Shown: one piece after another, positions 23,150 through 34,000 of the stretch | Numbering within the stretch: the stretch's first letter is position 1 | Layout: the number at the start of each line of letters is the position of its first letter | Origin: Hemerocallis citrina | Taxonomy: Eukaryota; Streptophyta; Magnoliopsida; Asparagales; Asphodelaceae | Length of the DNA: 64,000 bases | Assembly (NCBI GenBank): GCA_017893485.1 | Contig: CM030368.1 | Span: 178,742,504 to 178,806,503 of the forward strand | Direction of reading: 5' to 3' | Program-made: the position numbers and the translations under genes | Notes under the pieces: model-generated | Told to the model about the DNA's origin: nothing | The model's database searches: none | The model's input: the letters and a program-made list of their open reading frames with translations, nothing else

Positions 23150-23640
23150 GCTGCGATCGACGCGTGCTCGCTGTCGTTGCCGCACAGACGTGTTTCCGAG
23201 CGTTTTACGAAAAAAATGCTCGCCGCCTTTTTGCTGATTGCTCGCCGCGCTCGACGCGCGGACTCGTTGCTGTTGCCGCACAGACGTGTTTCTGAGCGTT
23301 TTACGGGAAAAAATGCTTGCCGCCTTTTCGCTGATTGCTCGACGCGCTCTCGCCGCCGTTGCCACACAGACGTGTTTCCGAGCATTTTACGGGAAAAACA
23401 CTCGCCGCCTTTTCGCTGATTGCTTGCCGCGCTCGCCGCCATTGCCGCACAGACGTCTTTCCGAGCATTTTACGGGAAAAAATACTCACCGCCTTTTCGC
23501 TGATTGCTCACCGCGCTCGCCGTCGTTGCCGCACATACGTGTTTCCGAGCGTTTTACAGGAAAAAACGCTCGCCGCCTTTTCGCTGATTGCTCGCCGTGC
23601 TCGATGCGCGCTGCTCGCCGCCATTGCCGCACAGAAGGAA
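23150..23640. repeat. Tandem array 4, 83-98-bp unit
   Basis: Six copies. The landmark ccgcacagacgtg lies at about 23180, 23276, 23362, 23445, 23529 and 23627. Each unit has gttttacgggaaaaaa, cgccgccttttcgctgattg and ctcgccgcgctcg. It shares the box cagacgtgtttccgagc with array 3. Confidence 0.85.
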
Positions 23641-24112
23641 TTCCAAACCGGTTGTAGGGAAAATGAGTTGCTCACGATGCGCGTCCGATCAAGATCAATG
23701 GCTGTGATTAATCAGGTATTTATTTATTTATTTATTGAATTAATTATTTTAAAAAATTAGAAAAATTAATTAAAAATAAAAAAAAATTTATTTAAAAATT
23801 CTAAAATAATTATTAAATTCGGAAAATTATTTTAAAATTCTGAAAATAATAATTATTAAATTAGAATAATTAATTAAAATTTTCGATAATTAATTATTTA
23901 ATTCGGAAAATGAATAAAAAATTCGAAAAATTCACAAAAAATTTAGAAAATTCTGAGAATAAATTTGGGTATTTTACAAGCTCATAATAACACCGTTACA
24001 CCCCGAGCTAGATCCAACTCCCCCGAGAACTCCAATAAAATTCCGTATGCCATAAGAACAACAAACTACTCCTCAAAGGCTTTTAAACTCAGTCTTTAGG
24101 AGTGAGAGCTCG

Positions 24113-24689
24113 TGATATGGCTAAAAATGGGATTAAATCGAAACCGTTCAAATCGGGCGCGAATCTTAAAGCTCTCAGGGGTAAAACGGTAATTTCACCT
24201 ACAAACGGGTCTGAAATAGAAACTGTGTCTTTCTTTAAAGCCCAATAACCCATGAACAGATCTTTCCTACTGGGTATGGGTCCTAACCTGTTACAAACCA
24301 GTTCAGAAGGATAAAGAAGAATTCAGATTCATAATTATCCCTAAAAGGTGGTTTTAACCGCTTCTATCCATCCACACCGGAAAGTAGAGATTTGCTCTTA
24401 TCTCGAAACGGATCCCTAAGGCGACTATAAAAACCCCTCTCCTCCCACCGTTACAATGTGATCAATCTTTTTCCAGTTAAAGCTCTTTCTTAATCATTCT
24501 GATTACTGACTTGAGCGTCGGAGGGTGCGTCACCGGGATCCATCCCGGTGTATCGCACATTTTGCAGGTTCGCAGCAGCAGCAACAAACTGGTCAACAAT
24601 TTGGTGAAGGTCAACAGGTTTGCCTCGTTCGTTTTCTCAAAAATCCACAAATTCTATCTATTGCCCCCACACCAGATTCAGCAGCAACA
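24113..24689 (+). repeat. 3' LTR of the Tat-like element
   Basis: Direct copy of 17718-18296, with TATAAAA at 24426-24432. It is preceded by 'ttaggagtgagagctcg', a purine-rich tract. After it the interrupted copia-type LTR resumes with the duplicated ctagc. Confidence 0.88.
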
Positions 24690-24982
24690 CTAGCCGTTAC
24701 AGAAAGTGAAAGAAAGAGATAGAGCAACAAAAACATTTCCTTCCCGCAACTAGCACCGTGGCATGAAGGAGAGGCTGATTTCGTTCGTTCGTGTGGATAC
24801 CGTAGAGGCACCGTAATGTTGCATTGCTCGTGATTGGCGGATTGTGGAGACAATTGTTCAATCGTTGATGTAAAAACTCTCAACACGTTTTATGGTTTTT
24901 GCATGGATCCATAGCTAGGTTTCAGAATTTTTAATTTATTTTTGTTGCGTATTTACTCTGTGATTGACTTCGAAACCCAACA

Positions 24983-25200
24983 ATTACAAGCAATTTAGTC
25001 TTTCATGAGCGGACGAAGCACATAGAGATTGATTGCCGCTATGTACGTGAGCGTTTTGAGGCAGATACCATTTCACTTTATTTTGTAACCTCTTCACAGC
25101 AGACAGCAGACTTCTTCACGAAATCTCACACTATCCAGAAATTTCGATACTTGGTGGGCAAACTCACACTGGTAAATCCACTGTGAGTTTGAAATGGGAT
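24983..25200 (+). pseudogene. Copia RNase H, last part
   Basis: Reads VFHERTKHIEIDCRYVRERF, then SSQQTADFFTKSHTIQKFRY and the end KLTLVNPL with a TGA at about 25183. This completes the RNase H domain begun at 16171. A G/A-rich stretch (gtttgaaatgggatat) follows as the polypurine tract, and then the start of a short LTR-like segment. Confidence 0.8.
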
Positions 25201-25303
25201 ATTACATATTATATTACTCAGTCTAGTCCCATATCGGAATATGTATTAATTTAATCTTTGTTATTCTCCTAATATATATGAGACATTGTACTCAGTTATA
25301 ATC

Positions 25304-26320
25304 ACGGGCGGCCCCCTACTTAAGGAAGGGGAGGCAGCCGTCTCGGGCCCCCGAATTTTTCGCAATTTTAGTGGCCCCAAGTTTGTTTTTCCTTATATTT
25401 ATATAAACGCATTTTGCACGTAATATTTTTTTACGGGCCTCCAAATTTAATTTTTTAGACATTTTGTTTTTAAAATTGGTACTTTAAGCCGGCTTATTTT
25501 AGTTGGGCATGAATTTGTATGGAGATTTGTTTTTCTCAAATCCCTAAATCTCCATCTATTTCTTCATATATCTCGGTTTTAATAATCGTAGAAAAAAAAA
25601 ACAAATTTCCCAAAAAAAATTAATAGAGGGTCCCCCACTTTAGCCGGGATCTTCATGAAAAATCCCAATTCAACTAATGAGGGTCCCCCACTAATTTGCT
25701 TACTTTTCACGCATAATCATAATAGAGTAGCAGCAATCCTGATCGAGATCTTTTAGGAAAGAGGTTTCTATTTACTATACCCCAGTGTTTTCTCCAGAAC
25801 GAAATACGCTCTCTAGAGCGAAGGAAAACGGACCTGCTCGCTGAAATGCTGATTTGGTAGATGTGAAGTTAAAGCCGTTATATTACTCACATCATGATTA
25901 GTTGGGTAACAGAACCAGTTGTCTTTGCAAACAAAGAAGTCCTTTATTTTTTTGAATTAAATCAAGTAAAGTTTCATGACAATTAAATTTGACATTGATT
26001 TGTTAACGCTTGTACCATTAACCAGGAAAATTGGGTGAAATTTCAATGGTCAAGCAAAAGAAATTCCAGAAATGGAACGTCGAGGGGTATTAATATTCCA
26101 TTGTAGAAACTTACATGATTTTCTGTAGAATCTTTTTTTTTAAAGCAAGGATAGAGCGCAAACGCTCCAGCCTGAGATTTTCTGTCGAATCTTAAAAGTT
26201 TATTTTTAGGTTAGGGAATCCTCTGGTTTGTTCATCATATAGATGAAATAACAGTTGGATTTTGTTTGGGTTTTTGTTTGGTTTTTTTTTTTTTTCTTTT
26301 GATAGATTAGTAGAAATAAA
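25304..26320. other. Intergenic, no gene seen
   Basis: AT-rich. 25304-25700 has blocks such as gggcggccccctact and gtctcgggccccc, with gtggccccaag and gggtcccccact, which resemble decayed hAT-type transposon ends, but I find no matching terminal inverted repeats. Nothing coding is supported in the rest. Confidence 0.3.
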
Positions 26321-26537
26321 CCAAATGGATTAGAGCCATTCATCTCAATCTAATTATATCCAATGGTCATTATTGATGTATCTCATTATCTCATTTTAAG
26401 ATGTATCTCATTGGATCACTCTCTATATATATAAAGGAGTGATCCAATGAGATACATCTTAAAATGAGATAATGAGATACATCAATTATGACCATTAGAT
26501 ATGAGGTGATTAAAATGAGTAGCTCTAATTTATTTGG
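26321..26537. mobile_element. Fold-back MITE
   Basis: A 217-bp inverted repeat. The inner arms 26375-26421 and 26437-26483 (47 nt each) are perfectly complementary around a 15-nt AT-rich centre. Outer arms continue with mismatches out to ccaaat...atttgg. No frame inside. The superfamily is uncertain because I see no clear target duplication. Confidence 0.75.
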
Positions 26538-26639
26538 ATTAATTAACTGAAAATCGGGTTTTTTTTTCTACATATCTATTATGAAAAAAACCAAAAAAAA
26601 AACAGCGGTCGTACCTACATATCTATTATGGAAAAAATC

Positions 26640-26656
26640 AAAAAAAAACAGTGGTC

Positions 26657-26711
<55 letters not shown>

Positions 26712-27165
26712 CCCTTCTCAAAACCCAACTTGTGTTTTTCCCATACTCTGTTTGCCAACTCCGACAACCTTCCACCTTCACCATCATCCTCTTCACCAAT
26801 CCATCGTCACCCCTCCGATAACCCCCTCCACGTCATCCACCGCCCAAACCGTCTCCACCGAACCCACTGTGCCATCGCCACCCTCGTCCATTGCCACCGT
26901 GATCCCTCTCCACCAAACCTCCCTTCAACCACCGGAGAACCCCCTTGTCGCAGTCGTCGTCTTCCCCTGTTTTCGAGCGCAAATAGAGTTCGCCGTCGAA
27001 GCTTCGCCGCTACCCGTCATATCCCGACCGCAGCGCTGCCGTATTCAGCGTAATCCACCCCACCCAGCCGCCGCCTTCGCCGCGTCATATCCCGACCGTA
27101 GCCTTTTTCCTTACCTATATATATCTATAAATAAAATCCCTTTAACTATATATATCTATAAATAA
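26640..27165 (+). other. (CT)n microsatellite and C-rich low-complexity tract
   Basis: A (CT)n run at about 26658-26706 is followed by a C/T-rich stretch giving Ser/Pro/His/Thr-rich open frames in two phases at once. Such a pattern comes from base composition, and similar tracts occur inside the LTRs at 4170-4930 and 8460-8830. It may be the leader of a lost element; no product is supported. TATATATCTATAAATAAAAT occurs twice near 27115-27170. Confidence 0.5.
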
Positions 27166-27229
27166 AATCCTTGTTGAACTGTGATAAATAAAATCAACTG
27201 TGATTTTGAGGAGATTGAAGGAGAGCCAC

Positions 27230-27700
27230 TTGATAGCTTTCATCCTGCACACACAAACCACTCCCTTGAGAATTGAGAAAAAAATTGATGGCTCAATTGA
27301 GGGGCTAAATGACTGGAAACAACTCCGTTATCAAAAGACTTGGATGGCTAATTCATGATTGTGGCAACATTACCTATCTTTCAGCAGCAGCAGCAGCAGC
27401 AGCTCCTCGTCAATCATGATAGGATGGTTTGCATTGAGCTCAACTTCAGACACTGGTGAATAACGTGCTCTTCAATAAGAACGCTGAATTGCTGATACAA
27501 AACATTAAAATGTGCACAATCTTCTTCTCTTCAAGCTACTCGTGCCTGCCCGTTAGATGAGTTCTTGTTTATCACCAGTGTAGATGCCAAGTCAACAAGT
27601 TCAGTAGAACCTGATGTTTGAGGCATCCTTCAGGTTCGGACATAATCTCTTTCTTTTCCAGTGTATCAATGAAAGAACAGACCTATTAAAACAACTTGCT
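27230..27700 (-). other. Possible decayed coding fragment downstream of PFK
   Basis: On the minus strand two adjacent stretches in one frame (about 27580-27660 and 27420-27520) read TELVDLASTLVINKNSS and AHFNVLYQQFSVLIEEHVIH, separated by a single TGA. A (CAG)n tract (27383-27402) follows. Composition looks like ordinary plant protein, but I do not recognise a family. It may equally be part of the 3' untranslated or flanking region of the phosphofructokinase gene. Confidence 0.25.
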
Positions 27701-28009
27701 GCTTAACTAATTATGCTAACCTTACACTTGGGAAATAACGGAAACAAAATAATACAAAATCAATTTGTTCGGTAGATAGGCGTATCTTTAGGCTCATATT
27801 TCATGAAAGAAGAGGCACATATTATTGATAATGAAACCAAAAAAAAAATAAAATGGTAAAACCCTCCATATCATACAAATCTCTCGATCAAGATTATTTC
27901 TAGCTAAAGCTAACATTCTTAAAAAGATGAATCACATAGTTCACTGACTAGCGTAGAAACTACGACGCTGGCAAAATCGGTTACTGCACCCTCCTTATAT
28001 CAAATTTTT

Positions 28010-31000
28010 TCAACCTTTCGTGCATCTATTAGAAATGGTGCTACTTCTACTCTCTGCTTTCCCCATCTTGTCATCCCCATCCAGCAACTGAGTTGGGGGT
28101 TGCTCTTCCTTCTTTGCTTCCTGTACATCCTTTGGCCCCAGGAAGCTCGGCTGGTTGGTTGAAGAAAGCAGGCGTGCCCACATCCTATCAGTGATCACAA
28201 CTTTGTTTTGAGTTTCAGTCACCCTCTGTAATACCAAGAGAACAAGTTGATTAGATGGAAAAGGCAAAACTCAAGTGCAAATTGCAAAAAAATATAAACG
28301 GAAAGGGGTGGGGGGGGAATAGATACAACGACAAAAAAATTCTAAAGCAGATCTACAAATATAGTTTGTAGTCACATTAATTATTAATTGCATCAGATAG
28401 CAATAGGTCGTTATATGCAGCTAAGGGAATATCTATATTTATAAAGGTACGCTAGTACGCTCCAGGTCAGGTCCACGTATAAAGTGAGTGATGTGCAATG
28501 TTCATGCTCTGCATAATGACATGAAGAATAATTTTTTATGAGTCTGCGAACTTGTCCAAGCCCACTGAGCAAAGTCAAAATACTGGTCAAAATACTTAAA
28601 AGTTAAAACCCAACTGGTCTAAATACTTAACAGAATAAATTATAGGTGGCGATCAAGCACCAAGTTTGCTAAAGTAGATATTCAGATGAGAATTACATCT
28701 AAATGGATTACTTTAGGTGCTCAGTCTCAGCAACCAAACACTGCTCACATGAAGACACTAATGATCATAACAGTGTTTAGCCTACAGGAATAAGAGCAAG
28801 AGGGTCAGTTGAGTTTGTCTTGCATACTAAGTTCGATACGAAGACGATGAAGCGACGCATCGATCGGATGAAAGATGAGAAGCAACAAAAGAATGTGCGA
28901 TCGTCTGCACAACGAATCCCCCTAGATCGGCACCCGACTCTAGCCAAACCCGAGGGGGTGATGGTTGACTGCAGTCAACCATCACCCCCTCGGGTTTGGC
29001 TGGAATCGGTTGCGGATCCAGGGGGATTCATTTGAAGCCCGACTTCTTCTCCAAGTTTGATTGTATGGCTTATGTATGTTTATCACTTCAGGAAATATCG
29101 GATGACTTTGTATCAAAATATCAAACTAAAGTTTCTCTAGATCTTTATATATTATTGTAATTGGCATCCATTGAGAGCCAAGTGAGAAAGTACTTCATTG
29201 AAGAGAGTTTGAGAGGTTCTCCATTTGTAAACAAATAGTTTTCTTGTAAGACTAGAAAGAGGGTTGTGATGAGAACTGCAATATTCTTGTATCTTCTCTG
29301 GTAGAATAATATCTCGGTTTCTTCTCTCCATATTAAGACGAAAGCCCCAACCGACACAAATTTGTGTGCTTTGGTATGTTTTGTGTGATCTTCTATTTGC
29401 TTAGTGATTGTATTGATCGGGTAGCTTAACTCAACAAGATCCTAGTAGAATTGAGAATCAAAATTCCTAACAATCGGTATCAGAGCATCAGGTTTGTGGG
29501 TGAAGATGGCAGATCGAATCACGAAGATTAAGTGCTTCGAAGGTAAGATCAACTTTGATCTTTTGAAGGTGGACATGCATGAAGCATCGGTTTAACTGAG
29601 TTTGGATCTAGCCCTAGAAGGAGATAAAGGAAGACCAATCGGCACAAAGCAGGAGAATTGAGAAGAGATTTATTTAGAAGCCTTAGATTTAATCCAGATG
29701 TTATTGACGAGCAAAGTCAGGTATAGGAGAAGCACGGCGAGTCTTAAGGTAAGACTCATAACTGACTATTCGGAATCGTCGTTATAGGGTCGGATGTACC
29801 AGAAATGAAAGTTGTTGGATTACTCGATGAAGAAAAGTAGAGTTCAATATAAAGTTATCTGAACCAAGAGCGATTAATGTGGATGATCTAAAATCTTCCG
29901 ACTAGATAGATTCACCACCAAATTCATCTAACTATGGAGGGGAAATCTACCAAGGAGAAGTTTTAGGTAGCAGGTATGATCGAGAGATTGGAGGATGCAC
30001 TTCGAAAGGAGAGTCAGAAATCAACATCTACTTCTGTGAGTTGCTTGGAGGTTGATGGTACTTCGAATGGAAGGAAAAGTGCACGTAAGGGTAAAATCTG
30101 TTGCCACCATTGCAGAGGAATTGAACATTACAAGGGGGATTGTTGCAAGCGGTTGAGTCAGAGGGGCGCCAAATCCAGTGCCGTTGAATCAGGTGATAGC
30201 TTAAATAGTATTTTAGTTTTAAGTTCTTTATATATGAATTCCGGTAGTTCTTTTGATTTGGTTAGTTCTCAAATTTTGCTCTGATAGGAAGATGGTTTCT
30301 ACTTACAAGTTTGCATCATGTCATTGTGTGAGAACGAAGACTGATAATATTTGTGACGTAATGGGTGAGAAAATAGATGAGTCGAATATGACAGACGATA
30401 AGGGAAACACTCTAGAGGATATCATGTATATTCCTTTGTTAAAACAGAGTTTGATATCCAGGAGAACTCTTAAAGCACATGATTGCAGGTATACAGATCA
30501 AGGTGAAGTTCTATCAGTATGGAAAAGTCGTCGTAAGGTGATGAAAGGTGATAGTGGTATTGGGCAGAGTCAACATAACCTCTACCAGCTTTGGGGGAAC
30601 AGAAAACCTTGACCAAGTGGTTTGAAGCTCATTGTTCCTAAAGCACTATCTAGTTTGCTATCACTAGAATTATCCGAGCGAGACTACGACGTTCGAATAT
30701 CGTTAAGAGGTGGAGTGTCTCGGGATAGGTGGAGTTCATGCGGAGGGTGACGTCTCCATGTCAACACCTACTGCGGTGTCTTTAAGGGGAATATCAACTG
30801 GAGAAAAATAGGTGGAGATAAATTCAACTAGCAGAAGAAGCCACAGAACCAAATTGTTTGCAAGAGGATAAAAGAGTCTAGAAGATTTAAAATCACAGGT
30901 GTAAATTCATAGTATGCGATCCAAGGCGAAGATTATTGGGTTTATATCTTGCATACTAAGTTCGATACGAAGACGACGAAGCGAAGAAAGTGACACACCG

Positions 31001-34000
31001 ATTGGATGGAAGATGAGAAGCAACAACAATAACAAAAGGTGCGGTCGACTGTACGCTATACAGTTGACCGTCACCCCCTCGGGATTGGCTGGAGTCAAAT
31101 GCGGTCGACTTCACGCGCGGCTGCTGTTTGTGTTCGGGTGCGGGTCTAGGGAATTCATTTGAAGCTCGACTTCTTCTCCAAGTTAAATCATACGGCTCTT
31201 ATTGTATGTTTTATCACTTCAGAAAATTTTGGATGAGTATTGCATCAAGATATCAAACTAGGGTTTCTTCAGATCTCTATATATTATTATAATTGGTCTT
31301 CATTGAGAGTCAAGAGAGAGAGTACTTCATTGAAGAGAGTTTTAGAGGTTCTCCAATTATAAACAACTAGTATTTTCTTGTGAGGCTAGAGAGATGGTCG
31401 TTGTGAGAGTTGCAATATTTTTGTATCTGCTCTAGTTGAATAATAACTCAGTTTCTTCTCCCCCGGATTAAGGCAAAGGCCCAAATTTGTGTGCTTTGGT
31501 GTGTGTAGTGTGATCTTTTATTTGCTTGGTAAGTTTGTATTGATCGTGTAGCTTAACTCTAACAAGATCATAGTAGAAAAGGGAATCAAAATCCTTAACA
31601 TAGTCAATATTAATACTTACATGGAAAGGTATATAAGCATGTCTCCCATTAACCGGCCCAACAGTAAACCCTGTGTACCCTGCCATTGCGCCATGGATGG
31701 CACTATGAGCAAGCAAAGTGCTATATACGTTGTCAGATGCATTGCTTGGGATTGCACGAATCATGTAGGTTGGATCTGCAATTTGGGTTGAAGAAGAAGA
31801 ATTAAGAAGAATGAAGAATGAAGAAGAAGAATTAAGAAGAAAAGTATTAAGTTTCGAATGCACACCTATATACTTGAGATTCAAAACCTTATGGATTTTT
31901 GTGAAATGTTCCTGTAGACAGAGAAAAGGACCCAGTAAGTAGAGGAAAGAATTATAGAATAAACTTCCGCTCAAGTCCAAGCATTATAAGATCTATAGTT
32001 GAAAAAGTAGATAGCAAGTAACAATGCGAATGGATCATGCCTTTATCTTCTGTGATAACCATAATCCAACATCAAGGAGTAGTTTATTTCCGGAAGCATC
32101 CTCATTTTGCATGGTCCGGATGCTTTCAGCAATTAGATCCTGACCTGCACCTTCAGCAACAACAATAACCATGTGTCCATTTTCTTTGAGTCGCTTCTCC
32201 ACGTACTCAAGAAGACCACCACTGCCTTCTAGATAAAAGGGAGACTCAGGAATCAAGCATAAGTCCTGGCGGAAGAAAACATATTATCATTAGAAATTTA
32301 ATTCCGATAAGATTAAAAGAGAAATCAAACAAGCTCAAAAAATCTCTACTATTATAATGGGAAAGGGCCTTAGTGTCAGCGACTGTCATTTTGAAGACAG
32401 CACGTGCAGCACACGTGTTGACAAAATGGCCCACTTTGGTAAATATTTTCGGTAGTGGGCCTGTTTGGTAAATATTTTTGGCAGTGGATCAGATTGGAAA
32501 TTATTTTCTTTTGGGTTATGGCCTAACTGTGGTAAATATTTTCGAAAGTATACCAGATTGGTAAATATATTTCAAAAGTGGATCAGTTTGGAAATTATTT
32601 TCTTTTTTACCTTACTCATTATCCCTACAGTTTTTACCACGTGCACGTATGCACGTGTCTAATACTAGTGAAAATATAACCAGAAATAGTATAGATATAG
32701 CACTTACCACATCCCGGCTAGCAAGAGTTGCATACATTGCAATAAAACCTGCATAAGGAAAATTTGTTAGGTCCCAATTGTGGTATTGGTTAGATAATAA
32801 AAGACAATAAGCACATTGCTTAGTAGTGAATAATTTCAAACCCACCAGCTCCATGCAAACAGAATACTTCAAAATGACAATAACTTCAGTTACCATAAAA
32901 CAGCACATATTTATGTCTTTGTTTCTTCCTAGCCACACAAATACAGTAAGAACTTCGATCATGTGTAAATTCGTCGGACTGAGAAAATTAACTTCTCTGC
33001 CTTACAAACCAAGTCCTATAGATGTCATCTTTCAATAAAGATAGGACCTCCATAAAAGTGAAGTTGCATGTTCAAGTTTAACATAAAAATTCAGTCTGAC
33101 AAAATATAACTAATACTAATCAAAATAAGTTTCAAATGACACCTTAATAAGCAAATGAAACAATTAATGTAATGACATATCTACAATTTAATAGCTCAAA
33201 ACCAAATATACTATAAGTTGAACTACAGAATAATAAAATTCCAAAAAAAAGATTAAGAGATTAATAAGTAGATAAACAGTTAATATGACAAAATTCTACC
33301 ATTTAATGAGAGGCAACAGATCTACCAGTTAATCGCTCAAAAACAAATTTAAAGATCATGAGATCATGTAATGGCTGGAAAGGATTCCACCATCCGCTAT
33401 GGTTTAAGCAACCACAGCAAATTACATGCATGTATGATATGAAGAATAAAAGTCTGAAGTGCAAAACACTCAAACACAGATGAATTACTGTAAAAGAGTG
33501 GGTATAAAACATGAGACATGGAACATTATCATACAGCACCAATGAATGTTTACACTATTACCTTCACATGGAGCCTCGATCAAACACAAATAGAGAAATT
33601 AGAGTTGTTGGTTTGTAATTGTTGATTATTCTTGTAGCTAACAACAAAAACATGTCATTGATGAGCCGTTTTAAGGCCTTAGAGTTTGTTAATCATACCA
33701 ATTTGCATGAAAGATTTGAGGCAACCACAACGTGAGACTGCTCAAGTATGCAAACAAAGCAGACAATGAGATTCTATTCAAACAAATCGAGAAAATCAAT
33801 CATCTTCGGGCATTTATAAATTGAAATATCCCTTATTGAGAAAAGGAAACAAAGGACTCACAGACCATATAATAAGTAGAATATGAAACCTGTTTAAATT
33901 TTATACTAAAGTTCGAAGGATATATACATATAAATGAAAAGGAAAAAGTTACATAGGGATATTCCATTTAAGTTCAGAACTAACCACTATAGCGACCCAT

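Larger units (their letters stand above)
17718..24689 (+). mobile_element. Gag-only Tat-like Ty3-gypsy element with satellite arrays
   Basis: LTRs of 579 bp (17718-18296) and 577 bp (24113-24689), both starting TGATATGGC and ending CAGCAACA, lie between perfect target duplications, ctagc (17713-17717 and 24690-24694). The first is followed by a primer-site-like 'agcgccgtctgtggg', the form seen after LTRs of Tat/Athila-type elements. The only coding region is gag (19120-20148). Protease, reverse transcriptase and integrase are absent. The remaining 4 kb between gag and the 3' LTR is occupied by four tandem arrays. This is the 'terminal repeat with gag' class of non-autonomous element. It is the youngest in its nest, being inserted in a solo LTR that is itself inserted in a copia element. 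Confidence 0.88.
16638..24982 (+). mobile_element. Solo copia-type LTR, split by a nested gypsy element
   Basis: The left part (16638-17717) begins tattggtgtatgcccta and the right part (24690-24982) ends tcgaaacccaaca. Together, without the nested element at 17718-24689, they form one LTR of about 1.37 kb, the same family as the minus-strand LTR at 1972-3560. It is flanked by attat (16633-16637) and attac (24983-24987), a one-mismatch target duplication, and it sits inside the RNase H domain of the older copia element. There is no internal region, so it is a solo LTR. Confidence 0.75.
3561..25303 (+). mobile_element. Decayed Ty1-copia element split by four insertions
   Basis: Four collinear fragments (3561-3691, 7104-7689, 13880-16637, 24983-25303) read as gag, zinc knuckles, protease, integrase, reverse transcriptase and RNase H of a single Ty1-copia polyprotein. 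The joins fall exactly at the target-site duplications of the inserted elements, so removing them restores continuity. Examples are LSMNLISVSGLCDSG across 7689/13885 and the RNase H domain across 16637/24983. Every domain carries stops or frameshifts. After the pol stop (about 25188), a purine-rich stretch and about 100 bp resembling the start of a short LTR end the element near 25303. About 3.8 kb of the original remains; the 5' LTR is not in view. It is the oldest element in this half of the window because others sit in it. Confidence 0.8.
28807..31600 (+). mobile_element. Decayed Ty1-copia element in PFK intron 13
   Basis: Two LTRs of 666 and 667 bp (28807-29472 and 30934-31600) share ...cttgcatactaagttcgatacgaag at the start and a 'cctaaca'/'ccttaaca' end. 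The first is followed by cggtatcagagca (29475-29487), a tRNA-Met-type primer site. The second is preceded by gatccaaggcgaaga, a polypurine tract. Inside are remnants of gag and of the protease region only. It lies antisense to PFK. The flanks gggtc and tagtc agree at three of five bases, so the insertion is old. Its right end is just 14 bp from the splice donor of exon 13. The same family left a solo LTR at 62662-63407. Confidence 0.82.

Noticed and set aside
25304..25700. hAT transposon
   Set aside because: Some blocks resemble hAT ends, but no pair of terminal inverted repeats or 8-bp duplication could be found.
26581..27165. 194-codon open frame after the (CT)n repeat
   Set aside because: Starts in poly(A) and (CT)n, open in two frames, Ser/Pro/Thr/His only. 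Composition rather than coding.
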